A stretch of 57,975 nucleotides of DNA from positions 1 to 57,975 of the forward strand of contig JANQWV010000058.1 of the NCBI GenBank assembly GCA_030729695.1. Reading direction: 5' to 3'. The notes beneath the pieces are model-generated. The model worked only from the letters and a program-made list of their open reading frames with translations, did no database searches and was not told the origin of the DNA. The translations under genes and the position numbers were made by a program. Of the stretch, positions 1 through 7,791 are shown one piece after another (position 1 is the first letter of the stretch; the number at the start of each line of letters is the position of its first letter). Source of the stretch: Flavobacteriales bacterium. GTDB taxonomy: Bacteria > Bacteroidota > Bacteroidia > Flavobacteriales_D > Sanyastnellaceae.

Positions 1-713
1 CACAAGTTAACATTGTTGTAGCAGGCCAATCCTATATCTCCGCCTCCACCTCGAACAATTACGACAGCATCGAAATGATGTGCGACTTTACGAATGCGAT
101 TGAGCTGATTGGTTAAATCTGCAACAGCCTTATCTCCTTGTAACAAAGAAGGAAAGAGCATGTGGAAGAATTTGTACTGCCACTGATTCTCGTCGAGCAC
201 ATGCGTGAAATCTTGATATCCCTTGCTGTTCGCCACAGAGATAATAGCCAAGCGTTGCGGAAGCATAGGCAGCAACTTCTTTCGATTCAAATCAAAAACA
301 CCTTGTTGCTTTAGCGCTTGAATGCTGTTCTGCTTTTCTTGCTCTAAATCGCCTAACGTGTAATTCGCATCTATTTCATGTATGGTTAGCGAAATCCCGT
401 ATTTCGAATCGAATCCGACCGAGACATTCATAAGCACTTTAATTCCGTCCTTTAATGGCTCCTTCAATACTTGAATAAAATTCTGATTGATTCGCTCGTA
501 TTCGTTCTTCCAAAGATTGGCGCGCATTTCCGCCACAATCACGCCGTCTTGCTTTTCCACAAGTTCTGGATAGGCATGTCCACTTTTCGGATAAAGGTTC
601 AGCTTATTCATTTCCGCTACGATCCAATAACGCCCGTCAAATGAGACTTCCAGGGCTTTTCGAATACTTTGCGTGAGTTGAAGAAGGGTGAATGTTTTTT
701 TCGGGGCTGACAT
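1..713 (-). CDS. xseA: Exodeoxyribonuclease VII large subunit, 5' part (runs off the window)
   Basis: The first 237 or so codons are present and the gene continues past position 1. The product begins MSAPKKTFTLLQLTQSI and has an N-terminal OB-fold region (WIVAEMNKLN...GHAYPELVEK), followed by the start of the catalytic domain with the family motif VVIVRGGGGDIGLACYNN near the window edge. With XseB, XseA forms the nuclease that degrades single-stranded DNA to oligonucleotides. The ATG at 713-711 is the natural start because the OB-fold begins directly after it. No xseB is visible upstream, where 380 bp of gene-free DNA follow. Confidence is high from the motif and N-terminal fold; the catalytic C-terminal half cannot be assessed. 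Confidence 0.9.
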   Translation of the reverse strand, partial: MSAPKKTFTLLQLTQSIRKALEVSFDGRYWIVAEMNKLNLYPKSGHAYPELVEKQDGVIVAEMRANLWKNEYERINQNFIQVLKEPLKDGIKVLMNVSVGFDSKYGISLTIHEIDANYTLGDLEQEKQNSIQALKQQGVFDLNRKKLLPMLPQRLAIISVANSKGYQDFTHVLDENQWQYKFFHMLFPSLLQGDKAVADLTNQLNRIRKVAHHFDAVVIVRGGGGDIGLACYNNVNL

Positions 714-1092
714 AGGAAGTGAAATTAGGACGAAAATGCACCTTCCTTTCCATTGTGGATAATTATTTGACCGTGCCAAAAATTAAATTCGTTGTTGAAA
801 TTTATTTCGAAATTTTATAAGACCCTTATCATTATTGAAAATAAATATTTTTGAACAGGGGTACTCGCCCTTCAATTTTTCAACAGTTAAAAACTATTTG
901 CTCCTTCGCGCGAGATGTCATTCTACTTTTGATGTCCCGATTTGAAAAAATCACCCCTTTTATTTTTTTAATAGCCAAACTCCTCTATTTACGGGACTTC
1001 CCGCACACACAGGAAAGGCCACTGCTTTGCCTTTTTTTTAATGCAGCATAACTGCACACCTAACAAATACTTTCGCCAAGAGACAAAAAACT
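714..1092. other. Gene-free stretch between xseA and the ATPase gene
   Basis: These 379 bp separate divergent genes. A 66-codon frame with a TTG start at 851 has no recognisable homology or ribosome-binding context, and I do not call it a gene. The stretch is AT-rich. It holds a terminator-like hairpin (1014-1039) and a -7-like element TACTTTCG at 1068-1075, 17 bp before the ATPase start. A short transcript ending at the hairpin is conceivable but nothing else supports it. Confidence 0.6.
1014..1039 (+). terminator. Terminator-like hairpin with T tract
   Basis: AAAGGC (1014-1019) pairs with GCCTTT (1029-1034) across a 9-nt loop, and the T run continues to 1039. The shape is that of a weak intrinsic terminator on the plus strand. 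No confident plus-strand gene lies upstream of it, so it may end a small untranslated transcript or be chance. Confidence 0.35.
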
Positions 1093-2517
1093 ATGCATCA
1101 AATCTTCATTCACGCCGAGAATTTCACGGTATTTCAAGAAAAACAAACCTGGGAAATTGGAAGATTAAATTTCCTTTATGGAGAATTAGCTACAGGAAAA
1201 AGTAGCCTATTTAAACTCATCGAATTGTTTCCAAGTAACGATCAAGAAATGAAGGAAGTAAAACACTTCCAGTCGTTCGGTCCGCACGCCAACTTCGAGA
1301 ACATTTTGCACGACAAAAGCAAGCCATTGAAGATAGCCTTTGAGGTGCGCGCTGAAATTGGCGTCTTTACCCAGAACTATGAATTCAAACCGTCGAAAAA
1401 GCAAGGCGAAGGAGAGCTCTCGCATTTCACCATTGTCTTCAATGAAGAAATTGTATTTGAATACATCAACGGCGACGGCCAACTCTTCACCCTTCCTACA
1501 CTGAATCTTTTCGAGGCAGCGCGTGACTTCCTTTCAAAACAAGAAAAGGATGCCCCACTTGCAGAGGACTGTCCAACCCGATCTGAATTGCTAATTGCTG
1601 TCTTTCGATTAGCCGATGACTCGAATTTTATTGGACAGGCAGAGCGCGAATTCTTTCAGCGAACTCCTGCTTTGAAAATGAGAAAAAAAGGACCCAAGCA
1701 AGACAGTGATCTCCCCTTTCAAGATTTTTTCTTTCAACTTTTCGAAATCACAGACTTCAATGGCCTGGACGAGTTCGCTGAATCACTCTCCTGGTTTGTT
1801 CGTCAATGCTTCTCGACGTTAGGACTTTACTTTCAACGAAACATTCTCAACACGACGCAGAGCTTCAATCGCTTCGCGCCAACCGCATTCAAAAAGATTG
1901 AAGATGGATTTAAGAAACTAGACGAGTTCGAAATTTTCTCCGAAGAAAAAAAGATCACTCCGATTTTTAAAGACTTCGGATTGCCTAAGCCCATTCGTTC
2001 CGAGATCAATGACAGCGAAGGAAACAACTATGGATATTCTTACCTCTTCGAATATGCAAACAAGAAACGTGTTCAATACTACCAGTTGAGTTCAACGGAG
2101 CAAAGGAAAATATTCATGCTCACACAGATTATCTCTCATCATGACATGCACAGTGAATTCAACTTTCACAACGACTACGGTTGGATGTACATAGACAATT
2201 TGGAAAATCTTATGCCGGTAACTGAATTAGGTCCATTCATAAAAAACCTAATTAAACATTTTCCTAAATATTATTTCTTCTTCGAAACGCGAGGCACGCA
2301 CGTTGAATCGCTCACGAAAGAATTGATTCGATCCAAGAAAATTAAGAAGTCTGAAATTCGGATTTACCACTTCATTAAAAACAAAAAAAAACATACCGCC
2401 TATGTAAGTCAGCACACCATTACCAAACGAAACGAAGTCTTCCCTTCGCTCTACAACACCAATAAAATCGAGGAAAACTGGAAGAGAAAAATCCCACTTC
2501 AACTTCACTTCAACTAA
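1093..2517 (+). CDS. AAA/ABC-type P-loop ATPase of unknown function
   Basis: A 474-residue protein with the Walker A motif GELATGKS at residues 30-37, in an N-terminus typical of SMC/RecF/OLD-like ATPases. An ABC-signature-like LSSTEQRK lies around residue 332. A Walker B-like strand WMYIDNLEN follows, with Asp368. In related ATPases that line usually reads IDEPEN, so the catalytic Glu position is Asn369 here. The C-terminal part (FFFETRGTHVESL...) fits the H-loop region. No nuclease (TOPRIM) motif is visible. It is followed at 71 bp by a vWA gene and then a Cys-rich gene on the same strand, suggesting one functional unit. The -7-like TACTTTCG (1068-1075) could drive it. Function unknown; a housekeeping repair or defence-type role are both possible. 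Confidence 0.75.
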   Translation: MHQIFIHAENFTVFQEKQTWEIGRLNFLYGELATGKSSLFKLIELFPSNDQEMKEVKHFQSFGPHANFENILHDKSKPLKIAFEVRAEIGVFTQNYEFKPSKKQGEGELSHFTIVFNEEIVFEYINGDGQLFTLPTLNLFEAARDFLSKQEKDAPLAEDCPTRSELLIAVFRLADDSNFIGQAEREFFQRTPALKMRKKGPKQDSDLPFQDFFFQLFEITDFNGLDEFAESLSWFVRQCFSTLGLYFQRNILNTTQSFNRFAPTAFKKIEDGFKKLDEFEIFSEEKKITPIFKDFGLPKPIRSEINDSEGNNYGYSYLFEYANKKRVQYYQLSSTEQRKIFMLTQIISHHDMHSEFNFHNDYGWMYIDNLENLMPVTELGPFIKNLIKHFPKYYFFFETRGTHVESLTKELIRSKKIKKSEIRIYHFIKNKKKHTAYVSQHTITKRNEVFPSLYNTNKIEENWKRKIPLQLHFN

Positions 2518-2588
2518 AAAAAACAAGGTTGTCAAAACTTTACTTAGCCTTGTTCAACACCACACCTTTGCAGAAATAATTAAACAAA

Positions 2589-3224
2589 ATGAATAAACAA
2601 AACGCCACCCATTACCACATTGTCTTGGACAAAAGTGGAAGCATGCAATCGCATTACAAAGAAACCCTTGAAGGTTTGAATGAAAAGCTTCATTCCATTA
2701 AAGCCATTCAAGAGCGCAACTTAGATCAACCAATCTATGTATCACTTACACTTTTCTCAGACAGTCCTGAACTGGTATTTGAAAACCTGCCTGCGGCAGA
2801 ACTACCTGTGCTTACGGAACAAGATTACGTGCTAGACGGTATGACTGGGTTGCTCGACGCAATAGGCACTGTGATCAACCGCATGAAGTATGTAGTTGGA
2901 CGTGACCTGAAAGAAAAGAACGGAACGGTTATGATTGTCATCTTCACCGACGGAGGAGAGAACGCATCACGCATGTTCAAATTCCCAGAAATCTCTTCTT
3001 CGATTAAAGAATTGGAAGCTACGGGTAACTGGAACTTCGCCTTCATTGGAGCAGACATAGATGCTTGGGGAGCAGCCAGCAGATTGAACATGCAACAATC
3101 ACGTGTCTACTCTTCACAAAAAGCGAACATCAAAGACACCATGCACTTTGCCGCCGATGCACTGGAGAATTCCATTCATCAGAAAAGATCTGGCAAAAAT
3201 TGGGAAGGTTTTGGTGAATTATAA
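2589..3224 (+). CDS. Cytosolic von Willebrand factor A domain protein
   Basis: A 211-residue single-domain vWA protein without a signal peptide. The MIDAS metal site is complete: DKSGSM at residues 14-19, the Thr in LDGMTGLLDAIG, and the Asp in FTDGGEN. Such domains bind protein partners through a Mg2+-coordinated acidic ligand and often accompany AAA ATPases. The segment before the gene holds an inverted repeat (2522-2528/2548-2554, AACAAGG/CCTTGTT) and a -7-like CACCTTTG at 2563-2570, so it may have its own promoter as well as being read from the ATPase. A plausible role is adaptor between the ATPase and the downstream Cys-rich protein; this is inferred from order only. Confidence 0.85.
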   Translation: MNKQNATHYHIVLDKSGSMQSHYKETLEGLNEKLHSIKAIQERNLDQPIYVSLTLFSDSPELVFENLPAAELPVLTEQDYVLDGMTGLLDAIGTVINRMKYVVGRDLKEKNGTVMIVIFTDGGENASRMFKFPEISSSIKELEATGNWNFAFIGADIDAWGAASRLNMQQSRVYSSQKANIKDTMHFAADALENSIHQKRSGKNWEGFGEL

Positions 3225-3241
3225 TTATTAAATTTATCGTC

Positions 3242-4423
3242 ATGCGAACACGGGTTCATTTATTAAAATCAGAAGAAGTAGACCAAGCTGCCTACCACGA
3301 AATTTTGCAACAATTGCAATCGTTTTCGGGTCCGCTCGAATTTGTCTCTACAGTAGATGAACCCGTGTTTGAAGACGACCTAGGCTTCGAATTCGATAAC
3401 GATGATGAGGAAGGTCGAGATACTTCAATAATCTTGCCCGATGAAATGCTACAGCACGAGATGTGTTACTCAATAAGTGAAGCTATCGATTCTCATGAAG
3501 CATTTTACGACGAAGTTCCTGAAATAATTACTCGATTAAGATGGGAAGACATTTTCGACCGATGCAAAACGTTTAGAAAATCTAACGACATTTCAGAATT
3601 TGAATTCGTTATTCTTCTTACCGACAAAGGCAATGAATTCAATTGGTTTGCTGCGCCAGATCCTAAAGGAGGAAGAAATGGATTCGTTCAAACATCTGGA
3701 CTCGGATTCTATTTACCCGGATTTTCTCGAGCAAGTATCGTCTATCTCATCACTACGCATTTGCTGCGTCACTATATGTTCTCAGACATTCGTGAGATGT
3801 CTGAAGGCGTGCATCAAACATCGGTTGGATGCATGAATGATTTTTGTGGAAACAAAAACGAGCTTATTTTAAAAATACGCACTGCTGATTTATGCTCCGA
3901 TTGTGTCAAGCGTTTGGAAGACAAAAAAGTGCATCCCCTTCTTGCCAGCCAAGTATTCGAAATCATGGAAGCCACTCGCAGCGAAATCTTATTCAGAGAT
4001 CGTTACTCTTTGTTGAAGAAACCGAGCCGCATGAGCATCACAGGTCCGAATTTCACCATTCAATTCCCTGACCTTGCCAACATTGAATTAAAACTCGATA
4101 AGATTGAAAAAACAATCTATCTGTTTTTTTTAGGCAAACCTGAAGGAGTGAAACTTAACATGCTCGACGAGCACAGAGAAGAACTCACTGAATTGTACCT
4201 AAAGGTCAGCCCAACATCAGACAGGGCAACTGCTACAAGAAGAATTAACGAACGTACCGATAACGCTCATACTCACAGAATTAGTGAGACCATCTCGAAG
4301 ATTAGAAGAAAGATCAATGATTTACTTGGAACTGAAATGGCAGAGCATTACATCATTGCTGGTGCAAATGGCGAATTGAAGAAGATTGGCGTTGACAGGA
4401 ATTTAATTTCCTTCGTGAAATAA
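3242..4423 (+). CDS. Uncharacterised Cys-cluster (zinc-binding-like) protein, third gene of the ATPase-vWA trio
   Basis: A 393-residue soluble protein starting 17 bp after the vWA gene. The N-terminal third is acidic. The centre has THLLRHYMFSD followed by GCMNDFCGNK and RTADLCSDC, four cysteines in two pairs that look like a structural zinc site. The spacing is faintly like archaemetzincin peptidases, but no HExxH is present, so peptidase activity is not supported. The C-terminal third (YLFFLGKPEGVKL... to ...HYIIAGANGELKKIGVDRNLISF) resembles a helical domain I have seen only in Bacteroidota proteins of unknown role. It ends 3 bp before a convergent transporter gene. Function unknown; context suggests it is the client or effector of the ATPase/vWA pair. 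Confidence 0.7.
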   Translation: MRTRVHLLKSEEVDQAAYHEILQQLQSFSGPLEFVSTVDEPVFEDDLGFEFDNDDEEGRDTSIILPDEMLQHEMCYSISEAIDSHEAFYDEVPEIITRLRWEDIFDRCKTFRKSNDISEFEFVILLTDKGNEFNWFAAPDPKGGRNGFVQTSGLGFYLPGFSRASIVYLITTHLLRHYMFSDIREMSEGVHQTSVGCMNDFCGNKNELILKIRTADLCSDCVKRLEDKKVHPLLASQVFEIMEATRSEILFRDRYSLLKKPSRMSITGPNFTIQFPDLANIELKLDKIEKTIYLFFLGKPEGVKLNMLDEHREELTELYLKVSPTSDRATATRRINERTDNAHTHRISETISKIRRKINDLLGTEMAEHYIIAGANGELKKIGVDRNLISFVK

Positions 4424-4426
4424 TTC

Positions 4427-5833
4427 TTACTTCGCTAAAACCACCAACCCCACCAACAACAAAAACGAAATCACATTCACTATTATTCCAATGGTGAACA
4501 TGTCCTTGGCTTTTACCCATCCGGTTCCGTAGGCAATCGCATTAGGAGGAGTACTCATCGGAAACATGAAATCACAACTCGCAGCCAGCGTAACAGGAAT
4601 GGCCCACGCAGCGGGTGAAATTCCGTTAGCCTGAGCCAGGATGCCAACAATTGGAACGAACAAAGTAACCATGGCTAGGTTGCTCATGAGTGCTGTAAGC
4701 AAGAGACCTATTCCACATAACATAATTAGATACAGCGTTGAACTTCCTACGTTCACCACAGCAAGCCATTGCGACAAGCGTTCCAACAGTCCCGCTTCTT
4801 TAAAAGCCAATGACAAAGCAAGTCCTCCGCCAAACATAAGCAAAACTCCCCACGATAATTTCTCGGTATCTGACCACTCTAACAATCCCACCGAACGCTC
4901 ATTCGGTATGGCCGACTCTCTTGGAATAAAAAACAAAGACAATCCGAACGCCAAAGCAATCCAGGTATCATTGAAGGCAGGGATTTTCAAAGCTGATGAA
5001 ATCGGAGATTGGAAAATCCAACAGAGCACCGCACCAGCGAAGACATACAACACTCTGCGTTCGGTCTTAGAGATACCTCCCATCTCCTGTCGAAGGCGAT
5101 GCAATTCTTCATGCGCCCCATCAATGGTCTCTTTCCGTTTAAAATGAATCTTAGAAAGAACTAAAAACACAAGAAACAAAAGAACCAAGGAGAATGGAAC
5201 TCCATACTTCATCCAGCCAACGAAAGAAATCTCTTCACCAAATTGCTCCCTCAAGATTCCCGCAGCGGCTACGTTAGGCGGCGTTCCAATTAAAGTGGCC
5301 ATGCCACCAACGCTTGCTGCATAAGCGACTCCCAACACCAACGCACGTTTAAATTTTGCCTCATGATTGTGAGCAGCAAGTAAATGCGCAACAGAAGCGG
5401 CTATCGGAATCAACATCATGGCAGTTGCGGTATTACTGATCCACATGCTTAACACGTAGGAAGACAACATGACGGCAAGTAAAATTCTCGCCTTCGCGTT
5501 ACCCGCTAAATCGAGCAAACGAAAAGCAATGCGTTTATGTAATCCGTGTTTCTCAATGGCCAACGCCAGAAGAAATCCACCTAGAAATAAAAAAACAAAT
5601 TTATCGGCGTAAGGCACCACCACCTTTTCCATGCTCATGACATTCGCTATTGGAAAAACCAACATCGGAACAAGCGCTGTAACCGCCATGGGTATCACTT
5701 CAGATATCCACCACCACAGCATAACTAAAACCGTCGACAAGACTACCCGCTCATTCCACGACAACCAATTCGGAAGCCCCAGTGTAATAGCAAATGCAAG
5801 TATTACAGGAAGAAACAGATTTATTTTTCGCAT
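4427..5833 (-). CDS. DASS/SLC13 family sodium-coupled anion (dicarboxylate or sulfate) symporter
   Basis: A 468-residue inner-membrane protein with about 11-12 hydrophobic segments. Both sodium/substrate signature loops of the divalent anion:sodium symporters are present: MWISNTATAMMLIPIA (SNT motif) in the first half, and MSTPPNAIAYGTGW in the second. An IGTPPN loop lies at VGGMATLIGTPPNVAAA. The family imports C4-dicarboxylates, citrate or sulfate with Na+; the sequence alone does not fix the substrate. Length is normal and both inverted repeats are intact. The next gene upstream on the same strand encodes the VDAEYKA protein, 8 bp away, so the two may be cotranscribed. Confidence 0.88.
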   Translation of the reverse strand: MRKINLFLPVILAFAITLGLPNWLSWNERVVLSTVLVMLWWWISEVIPMAVTALVPMLVFPIANVMSMEKVVVPYADKFVFLFLGGFLLALAIEKHGLHKRIAFRLLDLAGNAKARILLAVMLSSYVLSMWISNTATAMMLIPIAASVAHLLAAHNHEAKFKRALVLGVAYAASVGGMATLIGTPPNVAAAGILREQFGEEISFVGWMKYGVPFSLVLLFLVFLVLSKIHFKRKETIDGAHEELHRLRQEMGGISKTERRVLYVFAGAVLCWIFQSPISSALKIPAFNDTWIALAFGLSLFFIPRESAIPNERSVGLLEWSDTEKLSWGVLLMFGGGLALSLAFKEAGLLERLSQWLAVVNVGSSTLYLIMLCGIGLLLTALMSNLAMVTLFVPIVGILAQANGISPAAWAIPVTLAASCDFMFPMSTPPNAIAYGTGWVKAKDMFTIGIIVNVISFLLLVGLVVLAK

Positions 5834-5841
5834 GGACGAAT

Positions 5842-6177
5842 TTAGTACAACAACTGCTTCTTAGAAGCATTCTTCCAACCTGCTTTGTACTCTGCGTCGA
5901 CGAAATAAATTTTCAATTCAGCTTTGTATTCAGCATCTTCAAAATAGATTTTCTTATTCGCCTTGTATTCAGCATCTACAAAAAACCAACGTCCGTCGTT
6001 GTTGCCTGCTTTGTATTCCGCATTCTCTTTATAGACCAACAAATCTGCCTTGTACTCGGCGTCTACCACATAGACCTTCACCTGCGCCTTGTATTCAGCA
6101 TCTACTGAATAAATCTTCTGAGCCCTCGCGCTTAGTCCAAATGCGCACAATGCAAAAAGTAGAACGATCGATTTCAT
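5842..6177 (-). CDS. Small exported VDAEYKA-repeat protein (DUF6150-type)
   Basis: A 111-residue protein with a signal peptide (MKSIVLLFALCAFGLSARAQ, cut expected after ARAQ). The mature chain is six imperfect copies of a unit ending in (V/E)(D/N)AEYKA, spaced 12-21 residues and alternating with aromatic/basic strands such as KIYFVD. It closes with GWKNASKKQLLY. This family is widespread in Bacteroidota; its role is unknown. A -7 element of the TAnnTTCG type (TATCTTCG, 6204-6197 on the minus strand) lies 19 bp before the ATG. Array A begins just upstream of that promoter. The repeats are protein-level and are not related to the DNA mini-hairpins. Confidence 0.85.
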   Translation of the reverse strand: MKSIVLLFALCAFGLSARAQKIYSVDAEYKAQVKVYVVDAEYKADLLVYKENAEYKAGNNDGRWFFVDAEYKANKKIYFEDAEYKAELKIYFVDAEYKAGWKNASKKQLLY

Positions 6178-6210
6178 AACTGTGTTTTTGTTTCAACGAA
6201 GATAATCAAT

Positions 6211-6351
6211 GCTTCGCAAGATCGTTCCGAAGATGTTACACAAGGTCCTGTGGAAGGTGTTTCACAAGGTCGTTCCGAAGGTGTTTTACAAGGTCGTTCC
6301 GAAGGTGCTTCGCAAGACCTTCCACAGGACCTTGCTTGCGCCTTGCAAAGC
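6211..6351 (+). repeat. Mini-hairpin array A (AAGRT linker, strict 12-bp phase)
   Basis: From 6211 to 6313 there are nine 7-nt units at exactly 12-bp spacing, separated by AAGAT or AAGGT. The units are GCTTCGC, CGTTCCG, GTTACAC, CCTGTGG, GTTTCAC, CGTTCCG, GTTTTAC, CGTTCCG, GCTTCGC. In every one the first two bases are the reverse complement of the last two, around a 3-nt loop. From 6314 the orientation flips (ACCTT linker) with units CCACAGG (6322-6328), GCTTGC (6334-6339) and GCAAAGC (6345-6351). The array sits between the divergent VDAEYKA and rlmD genes. The rlmD frame stays open through it back to a GTG at 6250. See findings for interpretation. Confidence 0.9.
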
Positions 6352-6365
6352 ATCCCCTATATTTG
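6336..6365 (+). promoter_or_regulatory. Promoter of rlmD (TTG - 19 bp - TATATTTG)
   Basis: TATATTTG at 6358-6365 matches the Bacteroidota -7 element TAnnTTTG. A TTG at 6336-6338 lies 19 bp upstream as the -33 element. The GTG proposed as the rlmD start begins only 4 nt after the -7 element, so the message would be leaderless or nearly so. The -33 part falls inside array A. Confidence 0.6.
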
Positions 6366-6369
6366 CCCC

Positions 6370-7791
6370 GTGCTAAAAAGAAACCAAATACTCGACATTA
6401 AAATAGACCGCTTTGCCTTTGGAGGCAATGGAATAGGGCTATTGAAAACCGACAAAGGCGATTTTACTGTTTTTGTTGAAAACACATTCCCGGGACAACT
6501 CGTGCGTGCACAAGTGATCAAGTCCGACAAGCGATTTGCAAATTGCAAATTGATTGAAGTGCTTGAAAATTCTCCAGATGAAATAGACTTGCCTTACCAG
6601 CGCATTCCTGGCGCGCCATACGCTGCTTGGCCCATAGAAAAGCAACACGAAGCGAAAAAAGATTCGTGCCTTCAACTCTACAAGCGCATTGGTAAAATTG
6701 AAAACATTGCTGAACTGTTCGATGAATACATTGAATCTCCTTCTGTTTGGAACTACAGAAACAAAATGGAGTACAGCTTCAGCGCTATCCGCTATGACCT
6801 TCCAACCAAAACAGAACTCGATGATTTCGGTTTAGGTTTCAAGCACAGAGGAACGTGGTGGATGGTTGAAAATCTAGATGCGGAGTCGGGTCTCTTTGAT
6901 GCGACATTCGAAAACAACCTGCATCGCATTCGCACCTTTTGCATAAACAGCGGACTTCCAGCATGGCACCCACCAAAACGCGAAGGTTTCTTTAGATACG
7001 TTGTCGTTCGAAAATCATTCACACACGACTTACTTCTGATCAATCTCGTTACTTCATCTGGAGGACTGGAACAATTCGATCGCGATGGATTTGTGAAACT
7101 TGTTTTAGATATACTCGGAGAACGTTGCGGAGGAATTATTCATACGCTGAACGACGACACAGGAGACCGCGCTGAACCTTTGAATGGCTCGTCGCACCTA
7201 CTCTACGGAAATTCGGAAATCGAAGAAATTTTATTGGGATTGAAGTTCAAAGTAAACATGAAGAGCTTCTTTCAAACCAATCCGAAAAGCGCAGAAAGAC
7301 TATATACCAAAGCAATCGATTACTGTAATCCGGAAGAAGTGCCAAATGGATACATACTCGATTTGTTTTGCGGAACGGGAACAATCGGGCAACTCATTGC
7401 GCAGAAAACTTCATTGCCCGTTGTGGGTGTTGATATTGTGGAAGCAGCCATTGAAGACGCAAAGAAAAACGCGCAAGAAAACAATGTTTCGAATATCGAA
7501 TTCTTCGCAGCCGATGTAGGGAAATTCTTATTGGAGCAACCTCAGTTTCAAAACCAAATCAACACGCTTGTCCTTGACCCGCCGCGAGGTGGAATTTCAC
7601 CAAAGACATTAAGAAAAGTAATTGGACTCGACGCCAAGCGTATCGTTTATATTTCATGCAATCCTTCTACGCAAGCAAGAGATTGCGAAACGCTTATTCT
7701 ATCGGGATATCAATTGAAGAAAATTAGTTTCGTAGACCAATTCCCACACACCTCGCATTTAGAGGCGGTGGCATTGTTCGAAAAAAATTAA
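6370..7791 (+). CDS. rlmD: 23S rRNA/tRNA (uracil-5-)-methyltransferase, RlmD/TrmA family
   Basis: SAM-dependent 5-methyluridine methyltransferase of 473 residues. An N-terminal TRAM RNA-binding domain (LKRNQILDIKIDRFAFGGNGIG) is followed by a central domain and the Rossmann core. Visible are FFQTNPKSAERLY, the SAM loop LDLFCGTGTIG, LDPPRGG, and the catalytic-cysteine motif YISCNPSTQARD. I place the start at GTG 6370, where the TRAM domain begins and just after a good -7 element. The frame is open upstream to GTG 6250; using it would add 40 residues encoded by array A (MEGVSQGRSEG...). Three of the four Fe-S cysteines of E. coli RlmD are not evident, so the exact target base is uncertain. The stop overlaps the convergent ftsA stop by 4 bp. 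Confidence 0.88.
   Translation: MLKRNQILDIKIDRFAFGGNGIGLLKTDKGDFTVFVENTFPGQLVRAQVIKSDKRFANCKLIEVLENSPDEIDLPYQRIPGAPYAAWPIEKQHEAKKDSCLQLYKRIGKIENIAELFDEYIESPSVWNYRNKMEYSFSAIRYDLPTKTELDDFGLGFKHRGTWWMVENLDAESGLFDATFENNLHRIRTFCINSGLPAWHPPKREGFFRYVVVRKSFTHDLLLINLVTSSGGLEQFDRDGFVKLVLDILGERCGGIIHTLNDDTGDRAEPLNGSSHLLYGNSEIEEILLGLKFKVNMKSFFQTNPKSAERLYTKAIDYCNPEEVPNGYILDLFCGTGTIGQLIAQKTSLPVVGVDIVEAAIEDAKKNAQENNVSNIEFFAADVGKFLLEQPQFQNQINTLVLDPPRGGISPKTLRKVIGLDAKRIVYISCNPSTQARDCETLILSGYQLKKISFVDQFPHTSHLEAVALFEKN

Noticed and set aside
851-1051. 66-codon open frame with TTG start
   Set aside because: No homology recognised, no ribosome-binding context, and composition like the surrounding AT-rich gene-free DNA.
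3242-4423. Archaemetzincin-type metallopeptidase
   Set aside because: The Cys pairs are reminiscent, but no HExxHxxGxxH motif is present, so peptidase function is not supported.
5794-6108. Plus-strand open frame opposite the VDAEYKA gene
   Set aside because: It is the antisense of a clear repeat protein with a signal peptide; the apparent repeats are mirror images of VDAEYKA codons.
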